Assembly: GCF_900564155.1 (NCBI RefSeq)
Contig: NZ_LS999839.1
Coordinates: 1,857,097 to 1,921,096, forward strand
Length of the DNA: 64,000 nt
DNA from: Pedobacter schmidteae
Lineage (GTDB): Bacteria; Bacteroidota; Bacteroidia; Sphingobacteriales; Sphingobacteriaceae
Reading direction: 5' to 3'
Under the pieces are notes generated by a model, which was not told the DNA's origin, ran no database searches, and saw only the letters and a program-made list of their open reading frames with translations. Positions 27,827 to 37,418 of the stretch are shown here, in pieces (the stretch's first letter is position 1; every line of letters starts with the position of its first letter). The position numbers and the translations under genes are program-made.

Positions 27827-29131
27827 CTATTGATTTAGTGCCGCTTTAAATACTTTTAAGACCCTTTCTCTTGCAAAAGCATGTTCAACCATAGGTTCAG
27901 CATGCTTTTGCTGTTTTAGCTCCGGTACCCAATAATGGATGTACGCATGGTCGGGGTCAAACTTTTTGGCCTGTAACTCGGGATTAAATACCCTGAAATA
28001 GGGCGCAGCATCGTTGCCACATCCACAGGCCCATTGCCAGCCACCAACATTGCTGGCTTGCTCGTAATCGAGTAATTTCTCGGCGAAATAGGCCTCGCCC
28101 CAACGCCAGTCTATCAACAAATGTTTGGTCAAAAAGCTGGCTACTACCATCCGTACCCGGTTGTGCATATATCCGGTTGCATTCAGTTGCCGCATGCCGG
28201 CATCAACCAGTGGATAGCCAGTGTTGCCTTGGCACCATTTTTCAAAATCAGCTTCATCGTTGCGCCAGCGGATATTGTCGTATGCAGGCTTAAAAGATTG
28301 ATGTACGGTATGCGGAAAATGCCATAAAATCATCATGTAAAAGTCCCGCCAGGCTAGTTCCGAAAGCCATTTGCTGGCTTTTTGGGTCAGGGCCTGTCGT
28401 GCTGCCTCACGTATACTGATGGTTCCGAAACGAAGGTGCAGACCAATGTGAGAGGTCGCATCAGCAGCCGGAAAATCTCTTTTTTCTTCATAGGCCTGCA
28501 GCGTAGCCGCAAAATCTTTAGTGGGAAATGGGAGTATTGAGCGCTCGAAACCCATTTCAGCAAGGCTTGGGCCGGGACCAATTTGGATGGGCAGCAGGTT
28601 GTGTAGGTAAGCATTTACCGGATAGGCTTTGACGTAAAACGCACGGAGCTTTTGCTCCCATTGCCGGAAATAAGGCGTGAATACGGTATAAGGCGTTTTG
28701 TCGGCCTTGATGATTTCGTTCTTTTCAAAAAGAACCTGATCCTTAAACGTGTGGAAAGGGATGCCTTCCGAGCGGAGATGTTCGGCCAGGGCATCGTCTC
28801 TTTCACGCGCCGAGGGCTCATAGTCGTGGTTGGTATACACTTCCTTAACGCGGTATTTGGCCAGTGCCTCTGCCCATACTTGCTCGGTATGGCCATGCTT
28901 GATCAGTATAGACGAGCCAAGCTGGCCAATTTCCCTATTCAGTTGTTGCAGTGTATCAAAAATAAAGGTCACACGTGCATCTTGCGGGCTGGGCAATCTG
29001 GACAGGATCTTTTCATCGAAGATGAACATGAGCAAAACGGGATATTTTCCTTTTAAGGCATGGTACAATGCGGCATGGTCATCTATCCTTAAATCTCTGC
29101 GCAGCCAGCAAATACTTATTTCTTGTTTCAT
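27827..29131 (-). CDS. phrB: Deoxyribodipyrimidine photolyase (class I CPD photolyase)
   Basis: A 434-residue flavoprotein that repairs cyclobutane pyrimidine dimers with blue light. N-terminal antenna domain opens with ICWLRRDLRIDDHAAL; the FAD domain has WLSELAWRDFYMMI, GYPLVDAGMRQLNATGYMHN and NVGGWQWACGCGNDAAPYFR followed by FNP, with the tryptophans of the electron-transfer chain in place. First gene after the epimerase gene on the same strand, 9 bp apart. Confidence 0.92.
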   Translation of the reverse strand: MKQEISICWLRRDLRIDDHAALYHALKGKYPVLLMFIFDEKILSRLPSPQDARVTFIFDTLQQLNREIGQLGSSILIKHGHTEQVWAEALAKYRVKEVYTNHDYEPSARERDDALAEHLRSEGIPFHTFKDQVLFEKNEIIKADKTPYTVFTPYFRQWEQKLRAFYVKAYPVNAYLHNLLPIQIGPGPSLAEMGFERSILPFPTKDFAATLQAYEEKRDFPAADATSHIGLHLRFGTISIREAARQALTQKASKWLSELAWRDFYMMILWHFPHTVHQSFKPAYDNIRWRNDEADFEKWCQGNTGYPLVDAGMRQLNATGYMHNRVRMVVASFLTKHLLIDWRWGEAYFAEKLLDYEQASNVGGWQWACGCGNDAAPYFRVFNPELQAKKFDPDHAYIHYWVPELKQQKHAEPMVEHAFARERVLKVFKAALNQ

Positions 29132-29140
29132 TTAACAGGG

Positions 29141-30049
29141 TTATCGGCCGTAAATATCGGATAATGCAGCTTCAAGCTGAGTATATTTAAATCTAAAATC
29201 TGCCGATAACAGTTTTTGGGCAGAGGTATTGGTGCTGTTGAAAACCACCTCGCTCATTTCGCCGAGTAGCAGCCTAAGCAGGGCGGCAGGTACATGAATA
29301 GGCCATACCGGGCGATGGAGCTGACGGGCTATGGCTTTGGTAAGGGTGGCATTGGTAACCGGAAAAGGCGCACAGGCATTGTAAGGCCCAGACAGCAGTG
29401 GGTTGTCGACCGCATATAGATATATGGCCACCATATCGTCTACATGCATCCATGGAATCCATTGTTTTCCTGAGCCCAGCGCCGCACCTGCAAAAAAGCG
29501 GATGGGCTTTTCAAAAGCAGCCAGGGCACCCTCATTTTTAGCCAGGATAACCCCGGTACGTAATTTCACAATCCGCATACCCAATGATTTGCCCTGGTCA
29601 ACCGCAGCCTCCCATTGCTTGCAGCAATCGGCCATAAATCCGTAGCCTGGAGCGCTTTCTTCCGTTAGGATTTCGTCGCCACAGTCGCCATAGTAACCCA
29701 CCGCCGACGATGAAATGAACGAACTGACATTGGCCCCGCTGGTTTTAATGGCCTGATGCAGCAAATGGGTAGACAATACCCTGCTGTCGATAATTTGCTG
29801 CTTACGTTTGGCTGTCCACTTTTTTTCTGCGATGTTCTCTCCGGCCAGGTGAATAACCGTATCCACTCCCTTCATACATTCGGGGTCTATCTGGCTATGA
29901 TACACATCCCATAAATACACCTTTACATCGGGCAGCTGGGTTGCTTTCCGGGAAAGTACAGCTACCGTATGGCCAGATTGTTGCAAAGCATGGATTAATT
30001 TCCTACCAATCATGCCTGTCGCTCCAGTTATTAAAACTTGCTTTTTCAT
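29141..30049 (-). CDS. TIGR01777-family epimerase (YfcH/SulA-type extended SDR)
   Basis: A 302-residue NAD(P)-binding protein: GATGMIGRKL at the N-terminus, HLAGENIAEKKWTAKRK, SSSAVGYYGD and a C-terminal DUF1731-like part (LRLLLGEMSEVV). Plant and bacterial relatives are annotated as cell-division inhibitor SulA-like or as epimerases, without a firm substrate. It is operonic with photolyase and divergent from cryptochrome DASH, so a stress or light-linked role is plausible. Confidence 0.85.
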   Translation of the reverse strand: MKKQVLITGATGMIGRKLIHALQQSGHTVAVLSRKATQLPDVKVYLWDVYHSQIDPECMKGVDTVIHLAGENIAEKKWTAKRKQQIIDSRVLSTHLLHQAIKTSGANVSSFISSSAVGYYGDCGDEILTEESAPGYGFMADCCKQWEAAVDQGKSLGMRIVKLRTGVILAKNEGALAAFEKPIRFFAGAALGSGKQWIPWMHVDDMVAIYLYAVDNPLLSGPYNACAPFPVTNATLTKAIARQLHRPVWPIHVPAALLRLLLGEMSEVVFNSTNTSAQKLLSADFRFKYTQLEAALSDIYGR

Positions 30050-30117
30050 GTGCAGATGCTTTTAGCTTTGTCTAAATTATCTTTTTATGGTAAATATTTT
30101 GTTCTGCTTATGTAAAG

Positions 30118-30161
30118 ATTAGGCTAATATTAGTATTAAGATAAAAAATGGCATATTTTTG
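30118..30161 (+). promoter_or_regulatory. Candidate promoter and operator of the cryptochrome DASH gene
   Basis: TATTTTTG at 30154-30161 matches the -7 consensus. Two overlapping palindromes, ATTAG-G-CTAAT (30118-30128) and CTAATATTAG (30124-30133), sit where the -33 element should be, a place suited to a repressor. Confidence 0.4.
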
Positions 30162-30193
30162 AAGTTTATCTTAAATTATTAGTTCAGCAATTA

Positions 30194-31489
30194 ATGAAGC
30201 ATAAAAAAATATTGGTTTGGTTTAGAAATGATCTTCGCTTACATGACAATGAAATGTTGGTTGAAGCCATCGCTAAGTCAGACAGTATTTTACCCGTTTA
30301 TTTTTTCGATCCACGTTATTTTGAACAAACCAGGTTCCATACCGCTAAGACAGGAGCTTTCAGGACCCGTTTCTTATTGCAAAGTGTCGCAGCTTTACGA
30401 TTGGCATTCCAAAAAATGGGGGGTAATATTTTGCTGGTGCTGGGCAAACCCGAAGATCATATCAAGGATTTAGTGGAAAGGTATGATATTTCCGAGGTGT
30501 ATCATCACCGTGAGGTTGGTCCGGAGGAAACACGCATATCAGGTCATGTTGAAGATCTGTTGTGGACGCTAAAAATTAACCTGAAGCATTTTATTGGACA
30601 TACACTTTACAATAAAGAAGATCTTCCATTTCCCATCAAGGATATTCCTGATGTTTTTGCGCAGTTTAAAAAGAAAACGGAAAGGGATGCTATTGTAAAA
30701 TCCTGCTTTGAAACGCCTCAAAGTATGAGCTTTGTGGAAAATGACGAATGGGGTGTGGTGCCGGCAATGGAAGAACTGGGGTTTGAGCCCGGTAGCTACG
30801 ACATTCATACCGCGGATGAGGCCCATGGAGGCGAGGCCGAGGGGCTGAAGCATTTGAGAACATTGTTGGCCAGAGATTCGGATATTTATTTAAAAACAAG
30901 TGGCAAATCGAATATAGATAAACCGGGCTTTTCGTCCCACTTGTCGGCCTGGCTGGCATTGGGGTGCCTGTCGCCCCGCAAAGTATACTGGGAGGTAAAA
31001 GAGGCCGAAAGTCAGTTTGGAGGCAACGGTAATTTTAATCAGATGTTACTGGGACTTTTGTGGCGCGATTATTTTCGCTTCATGTTTAAAAAACATGGCA
31101 TTGCCTTTTTTCAGGAAGAAGACCTGGAGCAGGACATGCTGAATGCTATAGAGGTAAACGATCCGGCACTGGAAAACTGGAAGTCGGGTAAAACCGGCAA
31201 TCAAGTGGTGGATAGGTTAATGGCTGACTTAAACCGTACAGGTTTTATTTCACACGCAGGCCGCTTGCTGGTGGCAACATTTCTGATTCATGTATTGAAG
31301 GTGCACTGGACTTGTGGGGCAGCTTATTTTGAAGAAAAACTGATTGACTATGCACCGGCCAGTAACTGGGGCAACTGGGCAAGTGTAGCCGGAGTGAGTA
31401 AAGATGCCAAATCGAAAAATGGGTTCGACCTGAATAAACAAATCAAGATGCTGGAAGTCGTTATCCCCGACAGTACTTCCGTTGCCTGA
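30194..31489 (+). CDS. Cryptochrome DASH
   Basis: A 431-residue member of the photolyase/cryptochrome family. N-terminus VWFRNDLRLHDNEML; FAD domain with MLLGLLWRDYFRFMFKKHG, GKTGNQVVDRLMADL and SHAGRLLVATFL; the DASH-specific block ASNWGNWASVAGVSKDAK near the end, followed by FDLNKQIKML. DASH proteins repair dimers in single-stranded DNA or act as light sensors. It is divergent from the epimerase-photolyase pair and 131 bp before the B12-type regulator gene on the same strand. Confidence 0.9.
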   Translation: MKHKKILVWFRNDLRLHDNEMLVEAIAKSDSILPVYFFDPRYFEQTRFHTAKTGAFRTRFLLQSVAALRLAFQKMGGNILLVLGKPEDHIKDLVERYDISEVYHHREVGPEETRISGHVEDLLWTLKINLKHFIGHTLYNKEDLPFPIKDIPDVFAQFKKKTERDAIVKSCFETPQSMSFVENDEWGVVPAMEELGFEPGSYDIHTADEAHGGEAEGLKHLRTLLARDSDIYLKTSGKSNIDKPGFSSHLSAWLALGCLSPRKVYWEVKEAESQFGGNGNFNQMLLGLLWRDYFRFMFKKHGIAFFQEEDLEQDMLNAIEVNDPALENWKSGKTGNQVVDRLMADLNRTGFISHAGRLLVATFLIHVLKVHWTCGAAYFEEKLIDYAPASNWGNWASVAGVSKDAKSKNGFDLNKQIKMLEVVIPDSTSVA

Positions 31490-31582
31490 AAATATTGATT
31501 TTCTTTCCTTTAATTGCGGGCTCGTGTTAAACTGGCCTTGAATAGGGTTTTTACATGGATAATGGTTAAACAGAATTGTATT

Positions 31583-31600
31583 TTAAACAAAGTTGTTTAA
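31583..31600 (+). promoter_or_regulatory. Palindromic candidate operator upstream of the CarH-like gene
   Basis: Perfect inverted repeat TTAAACAA-AG-TTGTTTAA, 20 bp before the GTG start. It is a likely self-binding site for the MerR-type regulator. An imperfect half-site, TTGTCTAA, occurs at 30068-30075 before the epimerase gene. Confidence 0.55.
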
Positions 31601-31620
31601 CATTTGTTGTAACCATCAAG

Positions 31621-32499
31621 GTGAAAAAGTATTCCATTAGCGATATAGAAAGTCTTACAGGCATAAAAGCGCATACCATACGGGCTTGGGAATCGAGGTA
31701 TAAGCTGGTGCCGCCAAAACGCACATCTACCAATATCAGGTACTATGATGAGGCCGACCTGAAAGCACTGCTTAATATTGTTGCACTGAATGAAAACGGC
31801 TATAAAATCAGCCGGATAGCGGCCATGAGCCGGCAACAAATGCTGGACCTGGTTACCCAGCTCAAATCCAATTGGGGCAATGAAACCGTGCAATTGCTGA
31901 GTCTTTCCAACGCCACATTACGGTATGATGAAAAGGAGTTTTCAAAAGTACTGGCCGGCTGCATCAAAGAAATGGGATTGATTAAGGTGATGGATATGGT
32001 GCTTTTTCCTTTTATGAAAAGGATTGGCATGCTATGGCAAACCGGGACCATTGATCCTGCTCAGGAACATTTTGCCGCCAACCTGATCCGCGACCGCATC
32101 ATTGTGGAGATTGATAAACTCAAAAAAACAGAAAAAGAAAACCCTTTGCGTTTTGTGCTTTTTTTGCCGGAAGGCGAAATGCATGAAACCGGTTTGCTGT
32201 TTACGCGTTACCTGTTAAAAAAATGCGGGCACGAGACCCTTTATCTCGGGAGCGAAATTCCTTATGCCGATCTTAAAAAGGTTATTCTGGCCTATCAGCC
32301 CGATTATGCATTTATTGTATTGACCTCCCTGAACCTGGGAAAGGACATCAATAAAATCATTGCAAAAGTGATGGACCATGTAGCTGTCCCGCTACTGGTT
32401 GCCGGCAGTCTGATCTCGGAATTTGATGTTCTGGTAAACGATCGGCTTACCCCTTTAAAGAATGTTTGTGATATGGTAGATTTTCTTGAAGAATTATAA
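31621..32499 (+). CDS. CarH/LitR-type MerR regulator with adenosylcobalamin photosensor domain
   Basis: A 292-residue protein, taking the GTG at 31621 so that the MerR helix-turn-helix (KKYSISDIESLTGIKAHTIR) is at the N-terminus; an in-frame TTG at 31576 is less likely. The middle domain has W139 and, nine residues on, E149-H150, the W-x9-EH motif that packs on the cobalamin face in CarH. The Rossmann domain has E186-M-H188 (E-x-H, lower axial ligand), YLGSEIPYADL and LVAGSLIS. In CarH, light breaks the Co-C bond, the tetramer falls apart and target genes are derepressed. Next to cryptochrome and photolyase genes this points to light control of DNA repair. Confidence 0.85.
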   Translation: MKKYSISDIESLTGIKAHTIRAWESRYKLVPPKRTSTNIRYYDEADLKALLNIVALNENGYKISRIAAMSRQQMLDLVTQLKSNWGNETVQLLSLSNATLRYDEKEFSKVLAGCIKEMGLIKVMDMVLFPFMKRIGMLWQTGTIDPAQEHFAANLIRDRIIVEIDKLKKTEKENPLRFVLFLPEGEMHETGLLFTRYLLKKCGHETLYLGSEIPYADLKKVILAYQPDYAFIVLTSLNLGKDINKIIAKVMDHVAVPLLVAGSLISEFDVLVNDRLTPLKNVCDMVDFLEEL

Positions 32500-32505
32500 A
32501 GAAAA

Positions 32506-32538
32506 TTGCCTCTTTTATAAGGTAAAATCCTAATTTTG
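32506..32538 (+). promoter_or_regulatory. Promoter of the 2-oxoglutarate dehydrogenase operon
   Basis: TTG at 32506-32508, 22-bp spacer, TAATTTTG at 32531-32538 (full TAnnTTTG match), 26 bp before the ATG. Confidence 0.5.
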
Positions 32539-32564
32539 CAACACTTATAGCATACTTAAACATA

Positions 32565-35360
32565 ATGGATAATTTATCTTATCTCAGCGGCGAAAACGCC
32601 GAATACGTAGAGTCCTTATACCAATCTTACAGACAAGATGCAAATTCAGTTGAATTTGGATGGCAGAAATTTTTTGAAGGCTTTGATTTTGGAAGAGATG
32701 CTTCCGGTACTTCCGTTAGCGCTGAAGCCCCTGAACACTTTTTAAAGGAAATAAATGTGTTGAACATGATCAATGGTTATCGCCAGCGTGGTCATTTGTT
32801 TACCCACACCAACCCGGTAAGAGAAAGACGTCAGCACCTGCCAACATTGGACCTGGAAAACTTTGGTCTTTCGCAAGCCGATCTGGATACTGTTTTTAAT
32901 GCCAGTGTTGAACTGGGTATCGGCGCAGCAAAGCTGAGCGATATTGTAGCCTTCCTGAAACAAACTTATTGCCGGTCTATAGGTGCCGAGTATAAATATG
33001 TACGTACACCTGAGATACTTTCCTGGATTGAACATAAAATGGAAAGTGTGCGCAATACCCCTAATTTCTCTATTGAGGAAAAGAAAAGGATATTGAAAAA
33101 ACTAAACGAGGCCGTTAGCTTCGAAAATTTCCTGGGTACTAAATTCCTGGGACAAAAAAGATTCTCACTGGAAGGTGCCGAGGCATTGATCCCTGCTCTT
33201 GACTCTGTTATTGAAAAAGGTGCAGACCTGGGAATTGAAGAGTTTGTAATTGGCATGGCCCACCGCGGACGCTTAAACGTGCTGGCCAACATTATGCAAA
33301 AGGCCTATAAAGATATTTTTGCTGAATTTGAAGGCAAAGGCTATAGTGCAGATTCGCCGTTTGGCGGGGATGTGAAATATCACCTGGGTTATTCTACCGA
33401 TGTAACCACAAATGCAGGCAAAAATGTACACCTGAGTCTTTGCCCTAACCCTTCGCACCTGGAAACTGTAAATGGTGTGGTAGAAGGAATGAGCAGATCT
33501 AAAATTGATTTCAAATACGGTGGCGATAATGCCCGTCTTGCACCAATTTTGATTCACGGTGATGCATCTGTAGCCGGACAAGGTATTGTTTATGAGGTGA
33601 TTCAGATGGCTGGTCTGGATGGTTATAAAACAGGTGGTACCATTCACCTGATCATCAATAACCAGATCGGTTTTACCACCAACTTTAAAGATGCACGGAC
33701 CAGTACTTATTGTACTGATATTGCCAAAGTAACCCTTTCGCCGGTGTTTCATGTAAACGGTGATGATGTGGAAGCTTTGGTATATGCGATTAACCTGGCC
33801 ATGGAATATCGCCAGAAATATAGAAACGATGTGTTTATCGATATTCTGTGTTACCGCAGATTTGGACACAACGAATCGGACGAACCTAAATTTACACAAC
33901 CCCTGCTGTATAAAGCGATAGAAAAACATGCCAATACCAGGGACATTTATATAGATCAGCTGGTAAAAGAAGGTACGCTGGAAGCCAGTTCGGCAAAAGA
34001 AATGGAAAAAGAATTCCGTGGTCTTTTGCAGGAGCGCTTAAATGAAGCTAAAGCAATTACTTCAACTTATCAGGATGTGAAATTTGGTGGTGCCTGGTCC
34101 GACATGCGTATTGCTACACCGAAGGACTTTGAAAGCTCGCCGGTTACAGCTGTTAAAAAAACAACATTACTGGAAATTGCCAAAAGAATAAGTACACTGC
34201 CTGCCAACAAAAAGTTCTTCAAAAAAATTGAGAAACTTTTTGAAGAGCGTAGTAAAATGGCCAATACTACCCACATATTTGACTGGGCGATGGGCGAGCA
34301 GCTGGCTTATGGTACCTTACTTGCCGAAGGTAAAAGGGTACGTTTAAGCGGTCAGGATGTGGAACGTGGTACTTTCTCACACCGTCATGCTGTGCTTACA
34401 CTGGAAGATTCGGAAGAAGAGTACATCCCATTGGCAAATATCTCCGATCAGCAAGCGCCATTTGATATTTACAATTCACACTTGTCTGAATATGGCGTTT
34501 TAGGTTTTGAATATGGTTATGCCATGGCCAACCCTAATGCTTTAACTATCTGGGAAGCGCAATTCGGAGATTTCTTTAACGGGGCTCAGATTGTGGTAGA
34601 TCAATATGTGGCCAGTGCCGAAACAAAATGGCAACGTGAAAATGGATTAGTGATGTTGTTGCCACATGGTTATGAGGGACAAGGGCCGGAGCATTCATCT
34701 GCAAGGATTGAGCGTTTTATGGAGCTTTGTGCAGATTATAACATGCAGGTAACCAATTGTACCACTCCAGCAAACTTCTTCCACGCTTTGCGCAGACAGT
34801 TTAAACGCGATTTTAGAAAGCCATTGGTGGTATTTACACCGAAGAGCTTGTTGCGTCATCCGCAATGTGTGTCGCCTTTGGCCGACTTTACCGAAGGTAA
34901 ATTCCAGGAGGTAATTGCCGATCCGAATGTAAAAGCTACAGACGTGAAAAGGGTGTTGTTCTGCAGTGGTAAAATTTACTATGAGCTGTTAGAAAAACAA
35001 CAGAAAGATAAAACCAAAGATGTAGCTATTGTTCGTGTTGAACAGCTTTATCCAACACCGTTAGAGCAAATGGAAGCTGTTTACAAAAAATATAAAAATG
35101 CCAAAGAAGCCGTATGGGTTCAGGAAGAGCCTGAAAACATGGGAGCATGGCCATACTTATTGCGCCGGTTAAGAAAAACCATGTTTGGCGATATTGAGGT
35201 GATCTCGAGAAAAGAAAGCAGCAGTACCGCTACCGGATTTGCCAAACAACATGCCGATCAGCAGGCTTATATTTTAGCAAAAGCTTTTGAAATGCCTGTT
35301 ACGGAACAAGAAAAGCAGATTGCCAAAAAGTCTGTAAGTAAAGTATTTAATGTAGATTAG
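32565..35360 (+). CDS. sucA: 2-oxoglutarate dehydrogenase E1 component
   Basis: A 931-residue thiamine-diphosphate enzyme of the citric acid cycle. It starts with the E1o-specific [18 protein letters not shown] segment; the ThDP part includes [27 protein letters not shown] and [11 protein letters not shown]; the C-terminal transketolase-like part has [20 protein letters not shown]. It decarboxylates 2-oxoglutarate and passes the succinyl group to the lipoyl domain of E2, whose gene lies 19 bp downstream. Confidence 0.96.
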   Translation: MDNLSYLSGENAEYVESLYQSYRQDANSVEFGWQKFFEGFDFGRDASGTSVSAEAPEHFLKEINVLNMINGYRQRGHLFTHTNPVRERRQHLPTLDLENFGLSQADLDTVFNASVELGIGAAKLSDIVAFLKQTYCRSIGAEYKYVRTPEILSWIEHKMESVRNTPNFSIEEKKRILKKLNEAVSFENFLGTKFLGQKRFSLEGAEALIPALDSVIEKGADLGIEEFVIGMAHRGRLNVLANIMQKAYKDIFAEFEGKGYSADSPFGGDVKYHLGYSTDVTTNAGKNVHLSLCPNPSHLETVNGVVEGMSRSKIDFKYGGDNARLAPILIHGDASVAGQGIVYEVIQMAGLDGYKTGGTIHLIINNQIGFTTNFKDARTSTYCTDIAKVTLSPVFHVNGDDVEALVYAINLAMEYRQKYRNDVFIDILCYRRFGHNESDEPKFTQPLLYKAIEKHANTRDIYIDQLVKEGTLEASSAKEMEKEFRGLLQERLNEAKAITSTYQDVKFGGAWSDMRIATPKDFESSPVTAVKKTTLLEIAKRISTLPANKKFFKKIEKLFEERSKMANTTHIFDWAMGEQLAYGTLLAEGKRVRLSGQDVERGTFSHRHAVLTLEDSEEEYIPLANISDQQAPFDIYNSHLSEYGVLGFEYGYAMANPNALTIWEAQFGDFFNGAQIVVDQYVASAETKWQRENGLVMLLPHGYEGQGPEHSSARIERFMELCADYNMQVTNCTTPANFFHALRRQFKRDFRKPLVVFTPKSLLRHPQCVSPLADFTEGKFQEVIADPNVKATDVKRVLFCSGKIYYELLEKQQKDKTKDVAIVRVEQLYPTPLEQMEAVYKKYKNAKEAVWVQEEPENMGAWPYLLRRLRKTMFGDIEVISRKESSSTATGFAKQHADQQAYILAKAFEMPVTEQEKQIAKKSVSKVFNVD

Positions 35361-35379
35361 AAAAAATAATACACCTGTT

Positions 35380-36615
35380 ATGAGTATAGAAATAAAAGTT
35401 CCGCCAGTAGGCGAGTCAATAACCGAAGTTGTTTTATCCCGCTGGGTGAAAAATGATGGTGATGTAGTAGAAATGGATGAGGTGATTGCTGAATTGGAGT
35501 CTGATAAAGCAACCTTTGAATTAACTGCAGAACAAGCCGGAACTTTAAAAACAGTAGCTGCCGAAGGTGATACTTTGGCCATAGGTGCTGTAGTTTGTAA
35601 AATTGAGGATGGTGGTGCAGCAGCGCCTAAAGCCAAGGAAGAAGCTGCCCCGGTAGCCGAAAAACCAGCAGCATCTGCCGATAAAGCTGCAGCTCCGGTT
35701 GCTGAAAAATCAGGCGAGAGCTATGCAACAGGTACCCCTTCACCGTCGGCAGGTAAAATTCTGGCCGAAAAAGGTGTGGACCCTGCTTCGGTAAAAGGAA
35801 CCGGCGTTGACGGAAGAATTACCAAAGAAGATGCCCTGAATGCGCAAAAAACTGCTCAGCCTGCGGCTAAAGCAGAAGCACCTAAAGCGGCGGTAGCAGC
35901 TCCGGTAGCAGGATCAAGAAACGAACGCGTAGAAAAAATGTCGCCTTTGCGCAAAACCGTAGCGAAACGTCTGGTAGCTGTTAAAAATGAGACAGCCATG
36001 CTGACCACCTTTAACGAGGTAAACATGAAGCCAATTATGGACCTGCGCGGAAAATATAAAGATCAGTTTAAAGAAAAATATGGTGTAGGTTTGGGTTTCA
36101 TGAGTTTCTTTACCAAAGCGGTATGTGAAGCATTGAAAGATTTTCCGGCTGTAAATGCACGTATTGATGGCGAATCGATAGTTTTCAACGATTTTGCTGA
36201 CATCTCTATTGCAGTTTCGGCTCCTAAAGGCCTGGTGGTTCCAATCATCAGAAATGCAGAAAGCATGAGCCTTGCCCAGATTGAAAAAACGGTTATCGAA
36301 CTGGCGACTAAAGCCCGCGACAGCAAATTGACTATTGAGGAAATGACTGGTGGTACTTTTACCATTACCAATGGTGGTGTGTTTGGGTCAATGATGTCAA
36401 CCCCAATTATCAATGCCCCACAATCGGCAATTTTAGGTATGCACAACATTATTGAGCGTCCTGTTGCCGAAAAAGGTGAAGTGGTAATCCGCCCGATGAT
36501 GTATGTGGCTTTATCGTACGACCACAGAATCATTGACGGTCGTGAATCGGTTGGCTTCCTGGTAAGGGTTAAACAATTACTGGAAGATCCGGCAAGATTG
36601 CTTTTAGGCGTATAA
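35380..36615 (+). CDS. sucB: 2-oxoglutarate dehydrogenase E2 component (dihydrolipoyl succinyltransferase)
   Basis: A 411-residue protein: lipoyl domain (about 1-75) with the lipoylated K43 in ESDKATFEL, an Ala/Pro/Lys-rich linker (about 80-115), peripheral subunit-binding domain (about 120-160), second linker, and the catalytic domain (about 180-411) with [16 protein letters not shown] carrying the active-site His and Asp. One lipoyl domain, as usual for E2o. Operon with sucA; terminator directly follows. Confidence 0.95.
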   Translation: MSIEIKVPPVGESITEVVLSRWVKNDGDVVEMDEVIAELESDKATFELTAEQAGTLKTVAAEGDTLAIGAVVCKIEDGGAAAPKAKEEAAPVAEKPAASADKAAAPVAEKSGESYATGTPSPSAGKILAEKGVDPASVKGTGVDGRITKEDALNAQKTAQPAAKAEAPKAAVAAPVAGSRNERVEKMSPLRKTVAKRLVAVKNETAMLTTFNEVNMKPIMDLRGKYKDQFKEKYGVGLGFMSFFTKAVCEALKDFPAVNARIDGESIVFNDFADISIAVSAPKGLVVPIIRNAESMSLAQIEKTVIELATKARDSKLTIEEMTGGTFTITNGGVFGSMMSTPIINAPQSAILGMHNIIERPVAEKGEVVIRPMMYVALSYDHRIIDGRESVGFLVRVKQLLEDPARLLLGV

Positions 36616-36635
36616 TATTGTAAAATATTGAATAG

Positions 36636-36667
36636 AAAAGGCTCCAGAGATCTCCGGAGCCTTTTTT
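36636..36667 (+). terminator. Rho-independent terminator after sucB
   Basis: Stem GGCTCC/GGAGCC with inner GAGA/TCTC pairing, six T after the stem. Confidence 0.85.
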
Positions 36668-36713
36668 GTGGCATTTGTTTTCTATTTTAGCGCTTTTACC
36701 CGATCCTTGATAT

Positions 36714-37418
36714 ATGAAACGTTTAATTTGTACCGCTCCGTTATTTTTTCTTTTTATGCTGAATGGTTTTGCACAAACTCAAAACCAAAATTCAGGCTGG
36801 CTCTTTTTGTTGAACAGTACCCGTATTAACGATAAATGGGGTGTACACCTGGACGTACAGTTGCGAACAGCAGACAATTGGGATGGCGTAAGAAATTTTC
36901 TGTTCCGGCCAGGCGCTACCTATTACATCAATAAAAATAGTAATGCAACCCTGGGATACCTGCTGGCCAATACCTATTCCAAACAAAATGGCGTTGCAGG
37001 CAGTACCCTTACCGAACACCGCATCTGGGAACAATATATTCTGACGCATAAAATAAAGCCTGTTTTTATGCAGCACCGTTTCAGGCTGGAACAACGCTTT
37101 ATAGAAACGGCTGGCGATGATATTTTTGCTCAGCGCTTCAGGTACTTTTTCAGGGCTATACTTCCTTTAACACCTGCTGAAGTTAGTTTTGTGAAAGGGC
37201 CATTTGTAGCCTTGCAAAATGAATTGTTCTTCAACATTCAGAACAAAAATAAACTGAATGGTGAGCTGTTTGATCAAAACAGGGCTTATGGTGCTGTAGG
37301 ATATCGCTTTAGCAAACAATTTGACATAGAGGCGGGCTACCTGAACCAGTTTGTAAACGGAGCTGCCGGCAATACCATGAACAATGTGGTACAGCTGGCC
37401 GTATACACCCGGTTTTAG
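36714..37418 (+). CDS. DUF2490 family outer-membrane barrel protein
   Basis: A 234-residue protein with a signal peptide (1-20, ending NGFAQ) and alternating beta-strand pattern ending in aromatic F (VQLAVYTRF), as in outer-membrane barrels. Blocks WGVHLDVQLRTADNW, FLFRPGATYYIN and EHRIWEQYIL fit DUF2490. The function is unknown. Its end overlaps the convergent M1 peptidase gene by 4 bp. Confidence 0.82.
   Translation: MKRLICTAPLFFLFMLNGFAQTQNQNSGWLFLLNSTRINDKWGVHLDVQLRTADNWDGVRNFLFRPGATYYINKNSNATLGYLLANTYSKQNGVAGSTLTEHRIWEQYILTHKIKPVFMQHRFRLEQRFIETAGDDIFAQRFRYFFRAILPLTPAEVSFVKGPFVALQNELFFNIQNKNKLNGELFDQNRAYGAVGYRFSKQFDIEAGYLNQFVNGAAGNTMNNVVQLAVYTRF

Noticed and set aside
31576-31620. TTG start 45 bp before the CarH-like GTG
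   Set aside because: It would put a non-family extension before the MerR helix-turn-helix and run through the palindromic operator.
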